Positions 33,978 through 42,464 of a DNA stretch of 64,000 nucleotides are shown here, piece by piece; position 1 is the first letter of the stretch, and every line of letters starts with the position of its first letter. This DNA is from JAMXLJ01 sp036558745. Its GTDB lineage: Bacteria > Actinomycetota > Acidimicrobiia > IMCC26256 > JAMXLJ01. The translations under genes were made by a program, and so were the position numbers. The notes below the pieces were generated by a model. It worked only from the letters and a program-made list of their open reading frames with translations, was not told where the DNA came from and did not search any database. The stretch lies in NCBI GenBank assembly GCA_036558745.1, contig DATBEZ010000035.1, positions 1-64,000 on the forward strand, in the 5' to 3' direction.

Positions 33978-36012
33978 GGTTCACCACCCCTAGGGTCTCC
34001 AGCTGGAGCTGGGGTCCCAGCTCCGCGTACGACAGGACGGGAAGGCGGGGCGCCGCCGTCCGAACGATGCGCGCCAGTGGCGCACGGATGCGGGCCGCGC
34101 ACACGAGCACCGGCTGGTGTCCCGCCTGCTCGGCCTGCTCCATCTGGGCCGCGACCATGAGCGAGAGCTGCTCCGCGGTCTGCGGGTCGATGGCGAGGAA
34201 CGTGCCGCCCTCGCCGACGCGCAGTGTCTCGAGCAGCGCGTGCTCGGTCATCGGCTCGAACGAGATCACCGGCAGCGTCCCGTCGGGCGCGTACGACGCC
34301 GAGATCGCCGGACCGAGCGCCTGGCGCACCGCCTCGACGAGCGTCTCGGTGTCCTTCGTGGCGCGTCCACGCTCCGACACGACCTCACAGATGCGCACGA
34401 GGTCGCGGATGGCGACGTTCTCGTCGAGCAGCTCCTCGAGGACGCGCTGCATCTCGCCGAGCGTGATGCCCGCGGCGTTGAGGTCGTCGGCCACGACCGG
34501 GTCCGACGCGCGCACGACGTCCATCAGCGTCTTCACGTCCTGGCGGCTCAGCAGGCGGCCGGCGTTGCGGCGCGCGACCTCGGCCAGGTGCGTGGTGACC
34601 ACCGACGCCCGGTCGACGACGGTCGCGCCGGCCATCTCGGCCTGGTGGCGGAACTCCATCGGCAACCAGATCGCAGGGAGGCCGAACACGGGCTCGCGCG
34701 TGCGCGTGCCCGGAAGCGACGTCAGGTCGTCACCGATGACGAGGACGGTGCCCGGAGGTGCCTCGCCCCGCGCCAGCTCCACGCCGTGCACCTTGATCGC
34801 GTACGAGTGCGACGGGAGATCGAGGTTGTCGCGCGTCCGCACGAGCGGCATCACGAACCCGAGCTCCTTGGCGATCTTGCGACGGAGCGCCTTCACACGG
34901 TCGAGCAGGTCGCCGTCGCGGGCGGGGTCGACCAGATCGACGATGTCGACCGCGAGCTCGAGCTCGAGCGGCTCGACCCGCATGTCCTGCGCGAGGGCCT
35001 CGGGCGAGTCGGGCGCGGGTGCGACGGGTCCGGCCTCGAGCGCGGGCTGGGTGTCGTCGACGAGCGGTGCGCGGCTGTCCTTGGGGACGCGTGTCGCCAT
35101 CACCAGCACGATGGCGCCGATCATCAGGAACGGGATCTTGGGCAGACCGGGCACGAGCGCCATGCCGCACACGACCGCGCCCGCGATCTGCAGCACCTTG
35201 CGGTGCATCGTGAACTGGCGCATCAGGTCGGTGCCGAGGTCGTCCTCGGTCGCGGCCCGGGTCACGATGAGACCGGCCGACATGGAGACGAGCAGCGCGG
35301 GGATCTGCGAGACCAGCCCCTCACCGACGGTCAACAGGCTGTAGGTGTTGATGGCCTGCGTGATGTCCAGGTGCTTCTGGACGATGCCGACCGCAAGACC
35401 GCCGATGAGGTTGATGAGGACGATGACGATCGCGGCGATCGCGTCGCCCTTGACGAACTTCGACGCACCGTCCATCGCGCCGTAGAAGTCGGCCTCCTCG
35501 GCGACCTCACGTCGGCGTTGCTTGGCCTGCTCGTCGGTGATGATGCCGGCGTTGAGGTCGGCGTCGATCGCCATCTGCTTGCCGGGCATCGCGTCGAGGG
35601 TGAAGCGGGCGCCCACCTCGGCGACGCGGCCGGCACCGTTCGTGATCACGATGAACTGGATCACGATGAGGATGAGGAAGATGACGAGGCCGACGATCAC
35701 GGAGCCGCCGACCACGAAGTGACCGAAGCTCTCGATCACGCTGCCCGCGTTGCCGTGCAGCAGGATCAGCCGGGTCGCGGCGATGTTGAGCGCGAGGCGG
35801 AACAGCGTCGCGATCAGCAGGTAGGAGGGGAAGATCGAGAAGTCGAGCGCGCGGCGCACGAACATGCTCGAGAGAAGGGTGAGCAGACCCGCGGTGATGT
35901 TGATCACCAGCAGGAAGTCGAGCAGCGCCGGCGGGAGCGGCACCACCATCATCACCACGACGCCCACGATGGCGAACGGGATGGCCACCTGGCCGATCCG
36001 GTTGGGCTTCAC
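33955..36012 (-). CDS. flhA: Flagellar type III export protein FlhA
   Basis: 685-aa export gate component. Eight TM helices in the first 330 residues (VVMMVVPLPPALLDFLLVINITAGLL onwards), a FHIPEP-type cytoplasmic loop (FTLDAMPGKQMAIDADLNAG), and the soluble C-terminal chaperone-docking domain (LERVKALRRKIAKELGFVMP region). It forms the nonameric ring and uses the proton motive force for secretion with FlhB. GTG start with GAGAGG upstream. It has its own FliA-type promoter in the 198-bp gap after flhB. Confidence 0.96.
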   Translation of the reverse strand: MKPNRIGQVAIPFAIVGVVVMMVVPLPPALLDFLLVINITAGLLTLLSSMFVRRALDFSIFPSYLLIATLFRLALNIAATRLILLHGNAGSVIESFGHFVVGGSVIVGLVIFLILIVIQFIVITNGAGRVAEVGARFTLDAMPGKQMAIDADLNAGIITDEQAKQRRREVAEEADFYGAMDGASKFVKGDAIAAIVIVLINLIGGLAVGIVQKHLDITQAINTYSLLTVGEGLVSQIPALLVSMSAGLIVTRAATEDDLGTDLMRQFTMHRKVLQIAGAVVCGMALVPGLPKIPFLMIGAIVLVMATRVPKDSRAPLVDDTQPALEAGPVAPAPDSPEALAQDMRVEPLELELAVDIVDLVDPARDGDLLDRVKALRRKIAKELGFVMPLVRTRDNLDLPSHSYAIKVHGVELARGEAPPGTVLVIGDDLTSLPGTRTREPVFGLPAIWLPMEFRHQAEMAGATVVDRASVVTTHLAEVARRNAGRLLSRQDVKTLMDVVRASDPVVADDLNAAGITLGEMQRVLEELLDENVAIRDLVRICEVVSERGRATKDTETLVEAVRQALGPAISASYAPDGTLPVISFEPMTEHALLETLRVGEGGTFLAIDPQTAEQLSLMVAAQMEQAEQAGHQPVLVCAARIRAPLARIVRTAAPRLPVLSYAELGPQLQLETLGVVNLAQPATV

Positions 36013-36086
36013 GGAACCTCTCGGGGTCGTTCGGTCCCGTCCGTGGTGGTACGCCTCACCGGCCGTCCTGGTCCGGCATGGGTCTC

Positions 36087-36112
36087 ATCGGCGGCCCCGA
36101 CCCCGAGTTGAG
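36087..36112 (-). promoter_or_regulatory. FliA-type promoter for flhA-flhF
   Basis: On the minus strand: CTCA (36112-36109), 16 nt, GCCGAT (36092-36087). About 68 nt from the predicted start site to the flhA start codon. The rest of the 36013-36210 gap shows only an imperfect hairpin near 36122-36159. Confidence 0.72.
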
Positions 36113-36210
36113 GCGCCGACGGTCCCGATCGGGGCACCCGCCGAAGCACCGGTCGGGACGATCTCCTGCTCCATGACCCGGAATTCGTCCCAACCCGGCG
36201 GGGGTGCTGG

Positions 36211-37302
36211 TCAGATGGCGGTGGCGGTGGCGTTGGGGCGGTGGACGCCGCCACGGATGCCCCGGTGGCGGAGGCCGAAGACGAAGGCGAGGATCCGGGC
36301 CACGGCCTCGAAGAGCTCGGCCGGGATGCGGCTGTTCAGGTCGCAGGCCCGGAACAGGGTCCGGGTGAGGGGCGGGTCCTCGACGATCGGGACGCCCTTG
36401 GTCTCGGCCTCGGCCCGGATCCGAAGCGCCACCACGCCCGCGCCCTTGGCCACGACCTTGGGCGCGCCCTTCTCGGCCTCGTACTTGAGCGCGATCGCGT
36501 AGTGGGTCGGGTTCACGAGCACCACGTCGGCGTGACCGACGGCCGAGATCATGCGGTTGCGGCTGACGGCCATCTGCTTGGACCGAATGGCCTGGCGCAG
36601 CATCGGGTCGCCCTCGGACTGGCGGTACTCGTCCTTGACCTCCTGCTTCGTCATCTTCAGCTCGCCCATGATCCGGCGCTTCTGGACGATGTAGTCGGCT
36701 GCGGCGATGACGAGGCCGGCGACGGCCGTGTTGCGCACGAGCGTGATCGAGCCCTGGCCGGTGATCTTCAGCAGCTCCGACAGCGAGCCCGACTGGCCGA
36801 CGAGCTGGTGCGACGTCGACGTCAGGACCGGCCACCCCACGGCGAGGAGGATGCCGAACTTCAGGAACGTCTTCGCGGTCTCCCATGCCGTCTTCACCGA
36901 GAACATGTTCTTGATGCCCTTGAAGATGTTGAGCTTCTTGAAGCTCGGCTTCATCCGCTTCGCCGAGGGCTTGATGCCGACCTGGGCCAGGTTCAGGACC
37001 ACACCGATCGCCATGAGCCCGAGCACGAGCGGGGCGAGGATGGTGAGCGCGGCCTTCATCGCGTCACCGAGCACCGCCATCGCGCGACCCTCGTCGGGTC
37101 GCTCGATCACGCTCGCGACCTGCTGCCACACGCCGCTCAGCTGCTCGCCGCCGGTGCGGATGGTCGCTTGGATCAGGACGCTCGTCAGCAGCACTCCGGC
37201 CCACGCCGCGAGCTCGGGGGTCTTGGCGATCTGACCCTTCTCGCGCGCCTCCCGCTTGCGTTTCGGGGTGGGCGCCTCGGTCTTCTGGCTCTTGTCGCTC
37301 AC
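36211..37302 (-). CDS. flhB: Flagellar export switch protein FlhB
   Basis: 363-aa protein that switches export from hook to filament substrates. Basic N-terminus (EAPTPKRKREAREKG), four TM helices, and the cytoplasmic domain with the autocleavage motif NPTH (residues 264-267) in VVLVNPTHYAIAL. The C-terminal tail is slightly extended (GIRGGVHRPNATATA). Works with FliK in this window. Starts 23 bp after fliR. Confidence 0.96.
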   Translation of the reverse strand: MSDKSQKTEAPTPKRKREAREKGQIAKTPELAAWAGVLLTSVLIQATIRTGGEQLSGVWQQVASVIERPDEGRAMAVLGDAMKAALTILAPLVLGLMAIGVVLNLAQVGIKPSAKRMKPSFKKLNIFKGIKNMFSVKTAWETAKTFLKFGILLAVGWPVLTSTSHQLVGQSGSLSELLKITGQGSITLVRNTAVAGLVIAAADYIVQKRRIMGELKMTKQEVKDEYRQSEGDPMLRQAIRSKQMAVSRNRMISAVGHADVVLVNPTHYAIALKYEAEKGAPKVVAKGAGVVALRIRAEAETKGVPIVEDPPLTRTLFRACDLNSRIPAELFEAVARILAFVFGLRHRGIRGGVHRPNATATAI

Positions 37303-37325
37303 GGTCCGATCACCACCTCAGCGCC

Positions 37326-38078
37326 TCAGTGGACCGACGTGCCCGACAGCACGTGTCCGATGAGGTTGCTCAGCGCGGGCCCGACGAGCGGGATGGCCAC
37401 ACCGACGAGCAGCAACGCGACGATGATCCGGAAGCCGAACGCGAAGTTCATGATGTTCATCTGCGGCGCGGCCCGCGCCAGCAGGCCGAGCGCGACCTCC
37501 GCGAGGAACAGCACGCCGAGAACCGGCGCCGCGACCTCGATCGCGGCGACGAGGAACAGGCTGAGGTCGTGCGTGAGCAGCCGGCTGAAGTCGCCGAGCT
37601 GCAACCCGGTCGTCGGCACGGCCTCGAAGGAGGTCATGAAGCCCTTGACGAGCAGCAGGTGCCCGTCGAGCGCGAACAGCAGCGTCGTCGCGAGCAGCTG
37701 GTAGAAGCGGCCGAACACCGCGGCGTTGGCCTGGCTGAGCGGGTCGTAGACCTGGGCGATCGAGAAGCCGGCGAACATGTCGATGAGCGAGCCCGCGCCC
37801 TGGATCGCCGCGAAGAGCAGCGTCGTCACGAAGCCCAGCCCGATGCCGACGAGCACCTGGGTCATGAGCGCGCCGATGAACCCGCCGGTGTCGAGGGGGA
37901 TGTGCGCGTTGCTGACCATCGGCGCGGTCGCGAGCGCGAGCGCGGCCGCGATGCCGATCTTGACCCGCCCCGGGATCCCCTTCGTGTTGAACGGCGGTGC
38001 CGAGAACACCCACGCCGTCGCGCGCACCAAACCCAACACGAACGCCGTGACCGCAACGGGGTTGATGGTGAACGTCAT
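37326..38078 (-). CDS. fliR: Flagellar export protein FliR
   Basis: 250-aa membrane protein of the FliPQR export gate. Six hydrophobic segments; starts MTFTINPVAVTAFVLGLVRA, the canonical N-terminus. A longer frame to 38138 would run through a dispersed repeat and is rejected. Typical VLFLAEVALGLLARAAPQMNI near the C-terminus. Separated from fliQ by repeat 38108-38214. Confidence 0.95.
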   Translation of the reverse strand: MTFTINPVAVTAFVLGLVRATAWVFSAPPFNTKGIPGRVKIGIAAALALATAPMVSNAHIPLDTGGFIGALMTQVLVGIGLGFVTTLLFAAIQGAGSLIDMFAGFSIAQVYDPLSQANAAVFGRFYQLLATTLLFALDGHLLLVKGFMTSFEAVPTTGLQLGDFSRLLTHDLSLFLVAAIEVAAPVLGVLFLAEVALGLLARAAPQMNIMNFAFGFRIIVALLLVGVAIPLVGPALSNLIGHVLSGTSVH

Positions 38079-38107
38079 GAAGCTGCGCGCGCGCCTGAGG
38101 AGGTGCG

Positions 38108-38214
38108 GTGCACGAAGCGACGGAGGAGCGCAGTGCACTCGCCAGGGAGCGAGCGGTCCGGAGCACTGCAGGGCGAACCCCGGAGCCCGAGCCGAGCGAG
38201 CGACCGAGAAGACA
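38108..38214 (-). repeat. Dispersed intergenic repeat family 1, copy A
   Basis: 107-bp element between fliQ and fliR, about 90% identical by eye to 44479-44585. It starts GTGCACGAAGCGACGGAGGA and ends GCGAGCGACCGAGAAGACA. Internal inverted repeats GTGCAC...GTGCAC and GCAGTGC...GCACTGC. It splits an otherwise tightly packed operon. Confidence 0.8.
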
Positions 38215-38217
38215 TCA

Positions 38218-38490
38218 TCAGGCGTTGATGAGCTGGGGAATTTGGTGGAACAGCCCGTTGGTGAAGGTGACCATCTCGTGGAGCATCCAGTTCCCCGAGA
38301 TCACCAGGACGATCGCGACGCCCGCGAGCTTGGGCACGAACGTCAGCGTGACCTCCTGCACCTGGGTCGCGGACTGGATCAGCGAGATGAACAGACCGAG
38401 TCCCATGGTGACGAGCAGGATCGGCGCGGCGAGCTTGATGCTGATCGTGATCGCTTCGAGCGCGATGTGGAGGACGGCGGTATCGGTCAT
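38218..38490 (-). CDS. fliQ: Flagellar export protein FliQ
   Basis: 90-aa protein with two TM helices (ITISIKLAAPILLVTMGLGLFISL and LAGVAIVLVISGNWMLHEMV) and the QEVTLTFVPK loop typical of FliQ. Part of the FliPQR gate. Starts 18 bp after fliP; its 3' end abuts the dispersed repeat. Confidence 0.95.
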   Translation of the reverse strand: MTDTAVLHIALEAITISIKLAAPILLVTMGLGLFISLIQSATQVQEVTLTFVPKLAGVAIVLVISGNWMLHEMVTFTNGLFHQIPQLINA

Positions 38491-38508
38491 CGGTGACTCC
38501 TGGCGGCG

Positions 38509-39573
38509 CTAATGGAAGCTGGTGATGAGCGACTTCACGATCAGCGCCCAGCCGTCCACCATGACGAACAGCAACAGCTTGAACGGAAGTGACACCAACA
38601 CCGGCGGCAACATGAACATGCCCATCGACATCAACGACGAGCTGACGACGAGGTCGATCACGAGGAACGGGATGAAGATCACGAATCCAATGATGAACGC
38701 GGTCTTCAGCTCGCTCAGCACGAACGCGGGGATCAGCGTGGCCATGCTGACGTCCTTGGGCGTCTTGGGCTTCGGCTGCTTGCTCGCGTTGATGAACAGG
38801 TTGAGCTCGCTCTTGCGCGTCTGCTTGAGCATGAAGGTCTTGAGTGGACCGGTCGCGCGGTCGTAGGCGACCTTCGTCGTGATGTCGCCCTTGAGGAGCG
38901 GCTGCAACGCGTCCTTGTTCATCTGCGACAGCGTCGGGAACATCACGAACAGGCTCAGGAACAGCGACAGCCCGATCACGACCTGGTTCGGCGGGATCGT
39001 CTGGAGCCCGAGCGCGTTGCGGGTCAGCGACAGCACGATCACGATGCGGGTGAAGCTCGTGAGCATCAGGATCAGCGCCGGCGCGACCGCGAGCAGGCTG
39101 AGCAGCAGGATGATGACGACGCTCTGTCCCGGCTGCTTGCTCTTGTCGGTCGTGCCGTTGCCGTTGCCGGTCAGGTTGCCGAGGTCGAGCGTGATGGAAC
39201 CCGAGTTGTTGCCCGTCGTCGGCGTGGTCGCACCGGGGGTGGGCGGCGTCGGGACGGTCGGCGTCGGCACCGTGGGCGGGGTCGGTGCGGCCGGACGCGC
39301 GACGGGACGCGCGACCGCGGCGAGCCGGATCGAGATTGCCCGGATCGAGACGGCGCGGACCGAGGCGGGACGAACCGCTGCGGGACGCACCGGCATCGAC
39401 GTCCCGGTGCGCACGCCGGGCGCGACGCCGCGGCTGTGCTGCGAGCCGCTGACGACGAGGCCGGTGCCGATGCCGAGGAGCACGAGGCACGCGACGATCG
39501 CGGCGACGAGACGGCGTAGCGAACGGACCGGCGACAGCGGGTCGTGTTCGGAGAGCGTGGTGGTGTACGGCAT
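38509..39573 (-). CDS. fliP: Flagellar export protein FliP with extended N-terminal linker
   Basis: 354-aa export-gate protein, about 100 residues longer than usual. The C-terminal 205 residues are classical FliP (MLTSFTRIVIVLSLTRNALGLQ, the FliP signature; IGFVIFIPFLVIDLVVSSSLMSMGM). The extra N-terminal part has a TM/signal segment (about 20-42) and a linker (43-150) with a five-residue repeat rich in Val, Arg and Ala, then a Pro/Thr-rich stretch. FliP normally has a cleaved signal peptide; here the mature start would sit after the linker or near residue 42. Confidence 0.93.
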   Translation of the reverse strand: MPYTTTLSEHDPLSPVRSLRRLVAAIVACLVLLGIGTGLVVSGSQHSRGVAPGVRTGTSMPVRPAAVRPASVRAVSIRAISIRLAAVARPVARPAAPTPPTVPTPTVPTPPTPGATTPTTGNNSGSITLDLGNLTGNGNGTTDKSKQPGQSVVIILLLSLLAVAPALILMLTSFTRIVIVLSLTRNALGLQTIPPNQVVIGLSLFLSLFVMFPTLSQMNKDALQPLLKGDITTKVAYDRATGPLKTFMLKQTRKSELNLFINASKQPKPKTPKDVSMATLIPAFVLSELKTAFIIGFVIFIPFLVIDLVVSSSLMSMGMFMLPPVLVSLPFKLLLFVMVDGWALIVKSLITSFH

Positions 39574-39596
39574 GTTCCGCTTCGGAACGGTGCTGC

Positions 39597-39995
39597 TCAA
39601 CGACGGCGGACGGTTCGCTCCCGCATCGTGTCCAGCAGCGTCTTCCATGCCGTACCGGGGGCCTCGGGGACCCCAATGGGCGCCGTCCTCGGCGCCTCGG
39701 GAACTACCGGCTCCTCGGCCTCGACCGCTTCGGGGTCGAGCTCGCCGAGCACGTTCACCGCGTTCTCGGTGATGCCGACGACGAGGTGCTTGCCGGGAAC
39801 GCGCACGATCGCGATCGCGGACGTGCGGCTGAGCCCACGTCGCGCGACGACGTCGATCATCGAGCGCTGACCACCGCGACCCGTCGCGAAGCCGACGCCG
39901 CGCTTCTTCAGGACCCGGCCCGCGATGGCCATGATCCCGATGACGACTGCGAGCGAGATGCCGAGTCGGAGAAAGAGGGAGAGGGTGTCGCCCAT
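39597..39995 (-). CDS. fliO: Flagellar export assembly protein FliO
   Basis: 132-aa single-TM protein (LGISLAVVIGIMAIAGRVL) followed by the cytoplasmic FliO domain (MIDVVARRGLSRTSAIAIVRVPGKHLVVGITENAVNVL) and a Pro-rich tail. FliO helps FliP form its complex. The ATG overlaps the fliN stop (TGATG), and fliP starts 23 bp downstream. Confidence 0.88.
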   Translation of the reverse strand: MGDTLSLFLRLGISLAVVIGIMAIAGRVLKKRGVGFATGRGGQRSMIDVVARRGLSRTSAIAIVRVPGKHLVVGITENAVNVLGELDPEAVEAEEPVVPEAPRTAPIGVPEAPGTAWKTLLDTMRERTVRRR

Positions 39996-40825
39996 CAACG
40001 CTTGCCGTCGACGCCGACGATCTCCGAGATGCGAATCCCGAATTCCTCGTCGACGACGACGACTTCCCCCCTGGCGATCAGCGTGCCGTTCACCAGCACG
40101 TCGACCGGTGAACCGGCGGCGCGGTCGAGCTCGATGACCGAGCCCGGAATGATCGAGAGCAGCTCGCGCACGGGCATCCGCGCCCGACCGAGCTCGACCG
40201 TCACACCCAGCTCCACGTCGTTGAGGAGCTCGAGCGGGTGGCCGTTCGCGTCGAGCTGCATGCCACCGTCGAGCGGCGCGAACTCGTGGCGCACGACGTC
40301 GTCCTCGGCGTCCTCCACGACGTGCAGGCCGGCCGCGGCGGCGCCGCCCGTGCCACCGGCCGGCGCGTCCGGACCGATGCGCACGACGAGCGTCGCGAGA
40401 CGCTCGCTCCCCTCGAGCAGCGCGACGAGGGCGAGCTGGTTGCCGTCGGCACCCGCGAGCGACTCGGGGTCGATCTCGTTCAGCGGCGCGTTCGCGATCG
40501 TGATGCCGCTCGCCTGCTCCAGAGTGCCGAGCGCGGCGCGGAACGCGGGCTCGACCAGGGCCATGAACTCGTGACCCGGCTGCGCGTTCTCGAGCGCTGT
40601 GATCAGACGCGGGGCGACAGCCAGCGCGACGTAGCCCGGGTCGGGCGCGTCGAGCATGATCGCGACGACGCGGGCGTCGGCGCCCGGGAGCAGCTCGCCG
40701 TTGGTCGACGCCGCGCCGGGCTGGCCGACGCTGAACAGCACGTCGCCGTCGAGGACTTCCTCGAACACGCTCGCGGCGTCGATGCCGGGCTGGTTGTCGC
40801 GTGAGATCGCGTTGATGACGCTCAT
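39995..40825 (-). CDS. fliN: Flagellar motor switch protein FliN (long form)
   Basis: 276-aa C-ring protein. The C-terminal SpoA domain is clear: LLNDVELGVTVELGRARMPVRELLSIIPGSVIELD and GTLIARGEVVVVDEEFGIRISEIV. The N-terminal 190 residues resemble FliY-like or CheC-type sequence in position but lack a convincing ExxN active site, so they may bind CheY without phosphatase activity. The start at 40825 overlaps the fliM stop (ATGA). Confidence 0.92.
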   Translation of the reverse strand: MSVINAISRDNQPGIDAASVFEEVLDGDVLFSVGQPGAASTNGELLPGADARVVAIMLDAPDPGYVALAVAPRLITALENAQPGHEFMALVEPAFRAALGTLEQASGITIANAPLNEIDPESLAGADGNQLALVALLEGSERLATLVVRIGPDAPAGGTGGAAAAGLHVVEDAEDDVVRHEFAPLDGGMQLDANGHPLELLNDVELGVTVELGRARMPVRELLSIIPGSVIELDRAAGSPVDVLVNGTLIARGEVVVVDEEFGIRISEIVGVDGKR

Positions 40826-41763
40826 TCGTCCGGCTCCTGGAGGGCGCTGACGACCAGGCAGGCGAGGCGCTTGCCCTTCCTGCCGCTCACACCGGCGAAG
40901 CACCCGATGTTGCCGACCGAGATCGTGAGCGGTTCGTTGACGGAGTGGTGCAGCGGCACGACGTCTCCGACCTCGAGGTCGACGACCTCGGCCGACGTGA
41001 GCGCCACGGGCTTGAACGTGACGTGGATGTCGACGGGAACGTCACGCACCGACTCGTGCAGCTGACGCAGGAACACGGCCGGGTCGACGGAGCCGCGACC
41101 GGCGAACATCGACTGCGCCTCGAACGTCTCGAGCACCGGCTGCAGCGAGTCGAACGGGATGCAGAGGGTCATCTTCGCCTTCTGCTCCGAGATCTTGACC
41201 TCGAAGCAGATGACGATCGTCATGTCGGGCGGCGCCGCGATCTGCGCGAACTGCGGGTTCGACTCGAGCTGCATGATGCGCGACTCGATCTTCACCAGCG
41301 ACTCGAACGCGTAGTCGAGCTCACGGAGCCCGCGCTCGACGACCCCGCGCATGAGGTTCGCCTCGATCTCGGTCAGCGGCCGCGCCTTCACGCCGGCCTC
41401 GCCGGTGCCGCCGAGCATGCGGTCGACCGAGGCGAGCGCCATCGGGAGCTCCATGCTGAGGATCGCGGCACCGGGCAGCGGGTGCAGCGACAGGATCACC
41501 ATGTGCGACGGGTTGGGCAGCGACCGGATGTACTCGTCGTAGGTCAGCTGCTCGATCTCGATGAAGGTCGCCGTGGAGACGGCGCGCAGGGTGGTCGCGA
41601 GGACGGTCGAGAACTGCCGCGCGAACGTCTCACTGACGATCTGGAGCGCGCGTACGTGGTCGCGACTGAACTTGTTCGGACGCCGGAAGTCGTAGGTCTG
41701 CGGCGGGCCGCCACGGCGGCCAGCAGGCCTCGATGAGTGGACGACTTGGCTCGTTGACGCCAC
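40822..41763 (-). CDS. fliM: Flagellar motor switch protein FliM
   Basis: 313-aa C-ring protein. The GTG at 41763 gives VASTSQVVHSS, then YDFRRPNKFSRDHVRAL, the FliM core N-terminus, and GxxG-type MLGGTGEAG; the C-terminal SpoA domain ends VSGRKGKRLACLVV. The usual N-terminal CheY-binding EIDALL motif is absent: the protein begins about 25 residues before the core without it. The FliA-type promoter at 41798-41773 would place the transcript start within about 3 nt of the GTG, implying leaderless translation. Confidence 0.92.
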   Translation of the reverse strand: MASTSQVVHSSRPAGRRGGPPQTYDFRRPNKFSRDHVRALQIVSETFARQFSTVLATTLRAVSTATFIEIEQLTYDEYIRSLPNPSHMVILSLHPLPGAAILSMELPMALASVDRMLGGTGEAGVKARPLTEIEANLMRGVVERGLRELDYAFESLVKIESRIMQLESNPQFAQIAAPPDMTIVICFEVKISEQKAKMTLCIPFDSLQPVLETFEAQSMFAGRGSVDPAVFLRQLHESVRDVPVDIHVTFKPVALTSAEVVDLEVGDVVPLHHSVNEPLTISVGNIGCFAGVSGRKGKRLACLVVSALQEPDE

Positions 41764-41772
41764 GAGTCCACC

Positions 41773-41798
41773 ATCGGCATGGGGGACGCCAACCTGAG
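41773..41798 (-). promoter_or_regulatory. FliA-type promoter for fliM
   Basis: On the minus strand: CTCA (41798-41795), 16 nt, GCCGAT (41778-41773). It lies between the fliL hairpin and the fliM start codon; predicted transcription start near 41766. Confidence 0.68.
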
Positions 41799-41805
41799 GA
41801 GTGGT

Positions 41806-41822
41806 GGGGCCCGTCGGGCCCC
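41806..41822 (-). terminator. Hairpin directly after fliL
   Basis: GGGGCCC GTC GGGCCCC begins at the base next to the fliL stop codon. Seven GC pairs and a 3-nt loop; probably partially terminates the flbD-motAB-fliL transcript before the fliM promoter. Confidence 0.55.
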
Positions 41823-42410
41823 TTACTGCATGACGAACTCGGTGAAGTAGACGCCCTTGACCTTGCCCTCGTAGGCGTCGACGACCTGCTGGGTCAGGGT
41901 GGTCTGGATGGCGTTGCGGTTCTTGACCGAGATCAGGTCGTTGTACCCCTTGCTGCCGAGCAGGCGGATCGTGATGTCGAGCGCCCTGGCGCCGCCATCG
42001 TCGGACGTGAACGTCTTGAGGTCGGTCGACGCCGGGAGCTGGAGGGCGATCCCGACCTTGAGGTAACGGCCGTCGGCCAGGTTGATCGTCGTCGAGTCGA
42101 GCTTGAGCACGCCGCCGTCGGGCGCGGGCGCCGCGGCGCACGCCGTCGTCGTGGTCGTGCCCACGGTCGCCTGCGTCGGCGACGCGGTCGTCGCCGTCTT
42201 GACCGGCGGGACGGTCGTGGTCGGGGCGACGGTCGCGACGGTCGGGCCCGACAGCGGGGTGCCGGGCGCCGCGCACGCGGCCTTGCTCTTCGGGGCGAGG
42301 ATCGTCATCTTCGCCCCGAGGCCCAGGACGATGAGCAGGCCCACCACCATGAACAGCTTCGCCTTGCTCTTCTTGGGCGCCTCGCCGTCGCCCTTCTCTT
42401 TCTTCGCCAT
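41823..42410 (-). CDS. fliL: Flagellar basal-body associated protein FliL
   Basis: 195-aa protein with one TM (LFMVVGLLIVLGLGAKMTIL), an extended Thr/Pro-rich periplasmic linker and the FliL domain (LADGRYLKVGIALQLPAS, ALDITIRLLGSKGYNDL, KGVYFTEFVMQ). FliL surrounds stator units and raises motor torque. The linker of about 50 residues may span the thicker actinobacterial wall. MAKKEKGD start at 42410; lies 54 bp after motB. Confidence 0.9.
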   Translation of the reverse strand: MAKKEKGDGEAPKKSKAKLFMVVGLLIVLGLGAKMTILAPKSKAACAAPGTPLSGPTVATVAPTTTVPPVKTATTASPTQATVGTTTTTACAAAPAPDGGVLKLDSTTINLADGRYLKVGIALQLPASTDLKTFTSDDGGARALDITIRLLGSKGYNDLISVKNRNAIQTTLTQQVVDAYEGKVKGVYFTEFVMQ

Positions 42411-42464
42411 CGGACTCAACTCGCTTGTCGGTGACTGTTCTGGACGTCGTGGTCGATCGGGTAC

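Noticed and set aside
38079..38138. Longer FliR reading frame starting at 38138
   Set aside because: The extra residues are encoded by the dispersed repeat and do not resemble FliR; MTFTINPV at 38078 is the family start.
40826..42276. Long minus-strand frame extending fliM upstream through fliL
   Set aside because: The upstream part is an Arg/Asp-rich shadow of fliL in another frame; fliL is clearly the coding frame there.
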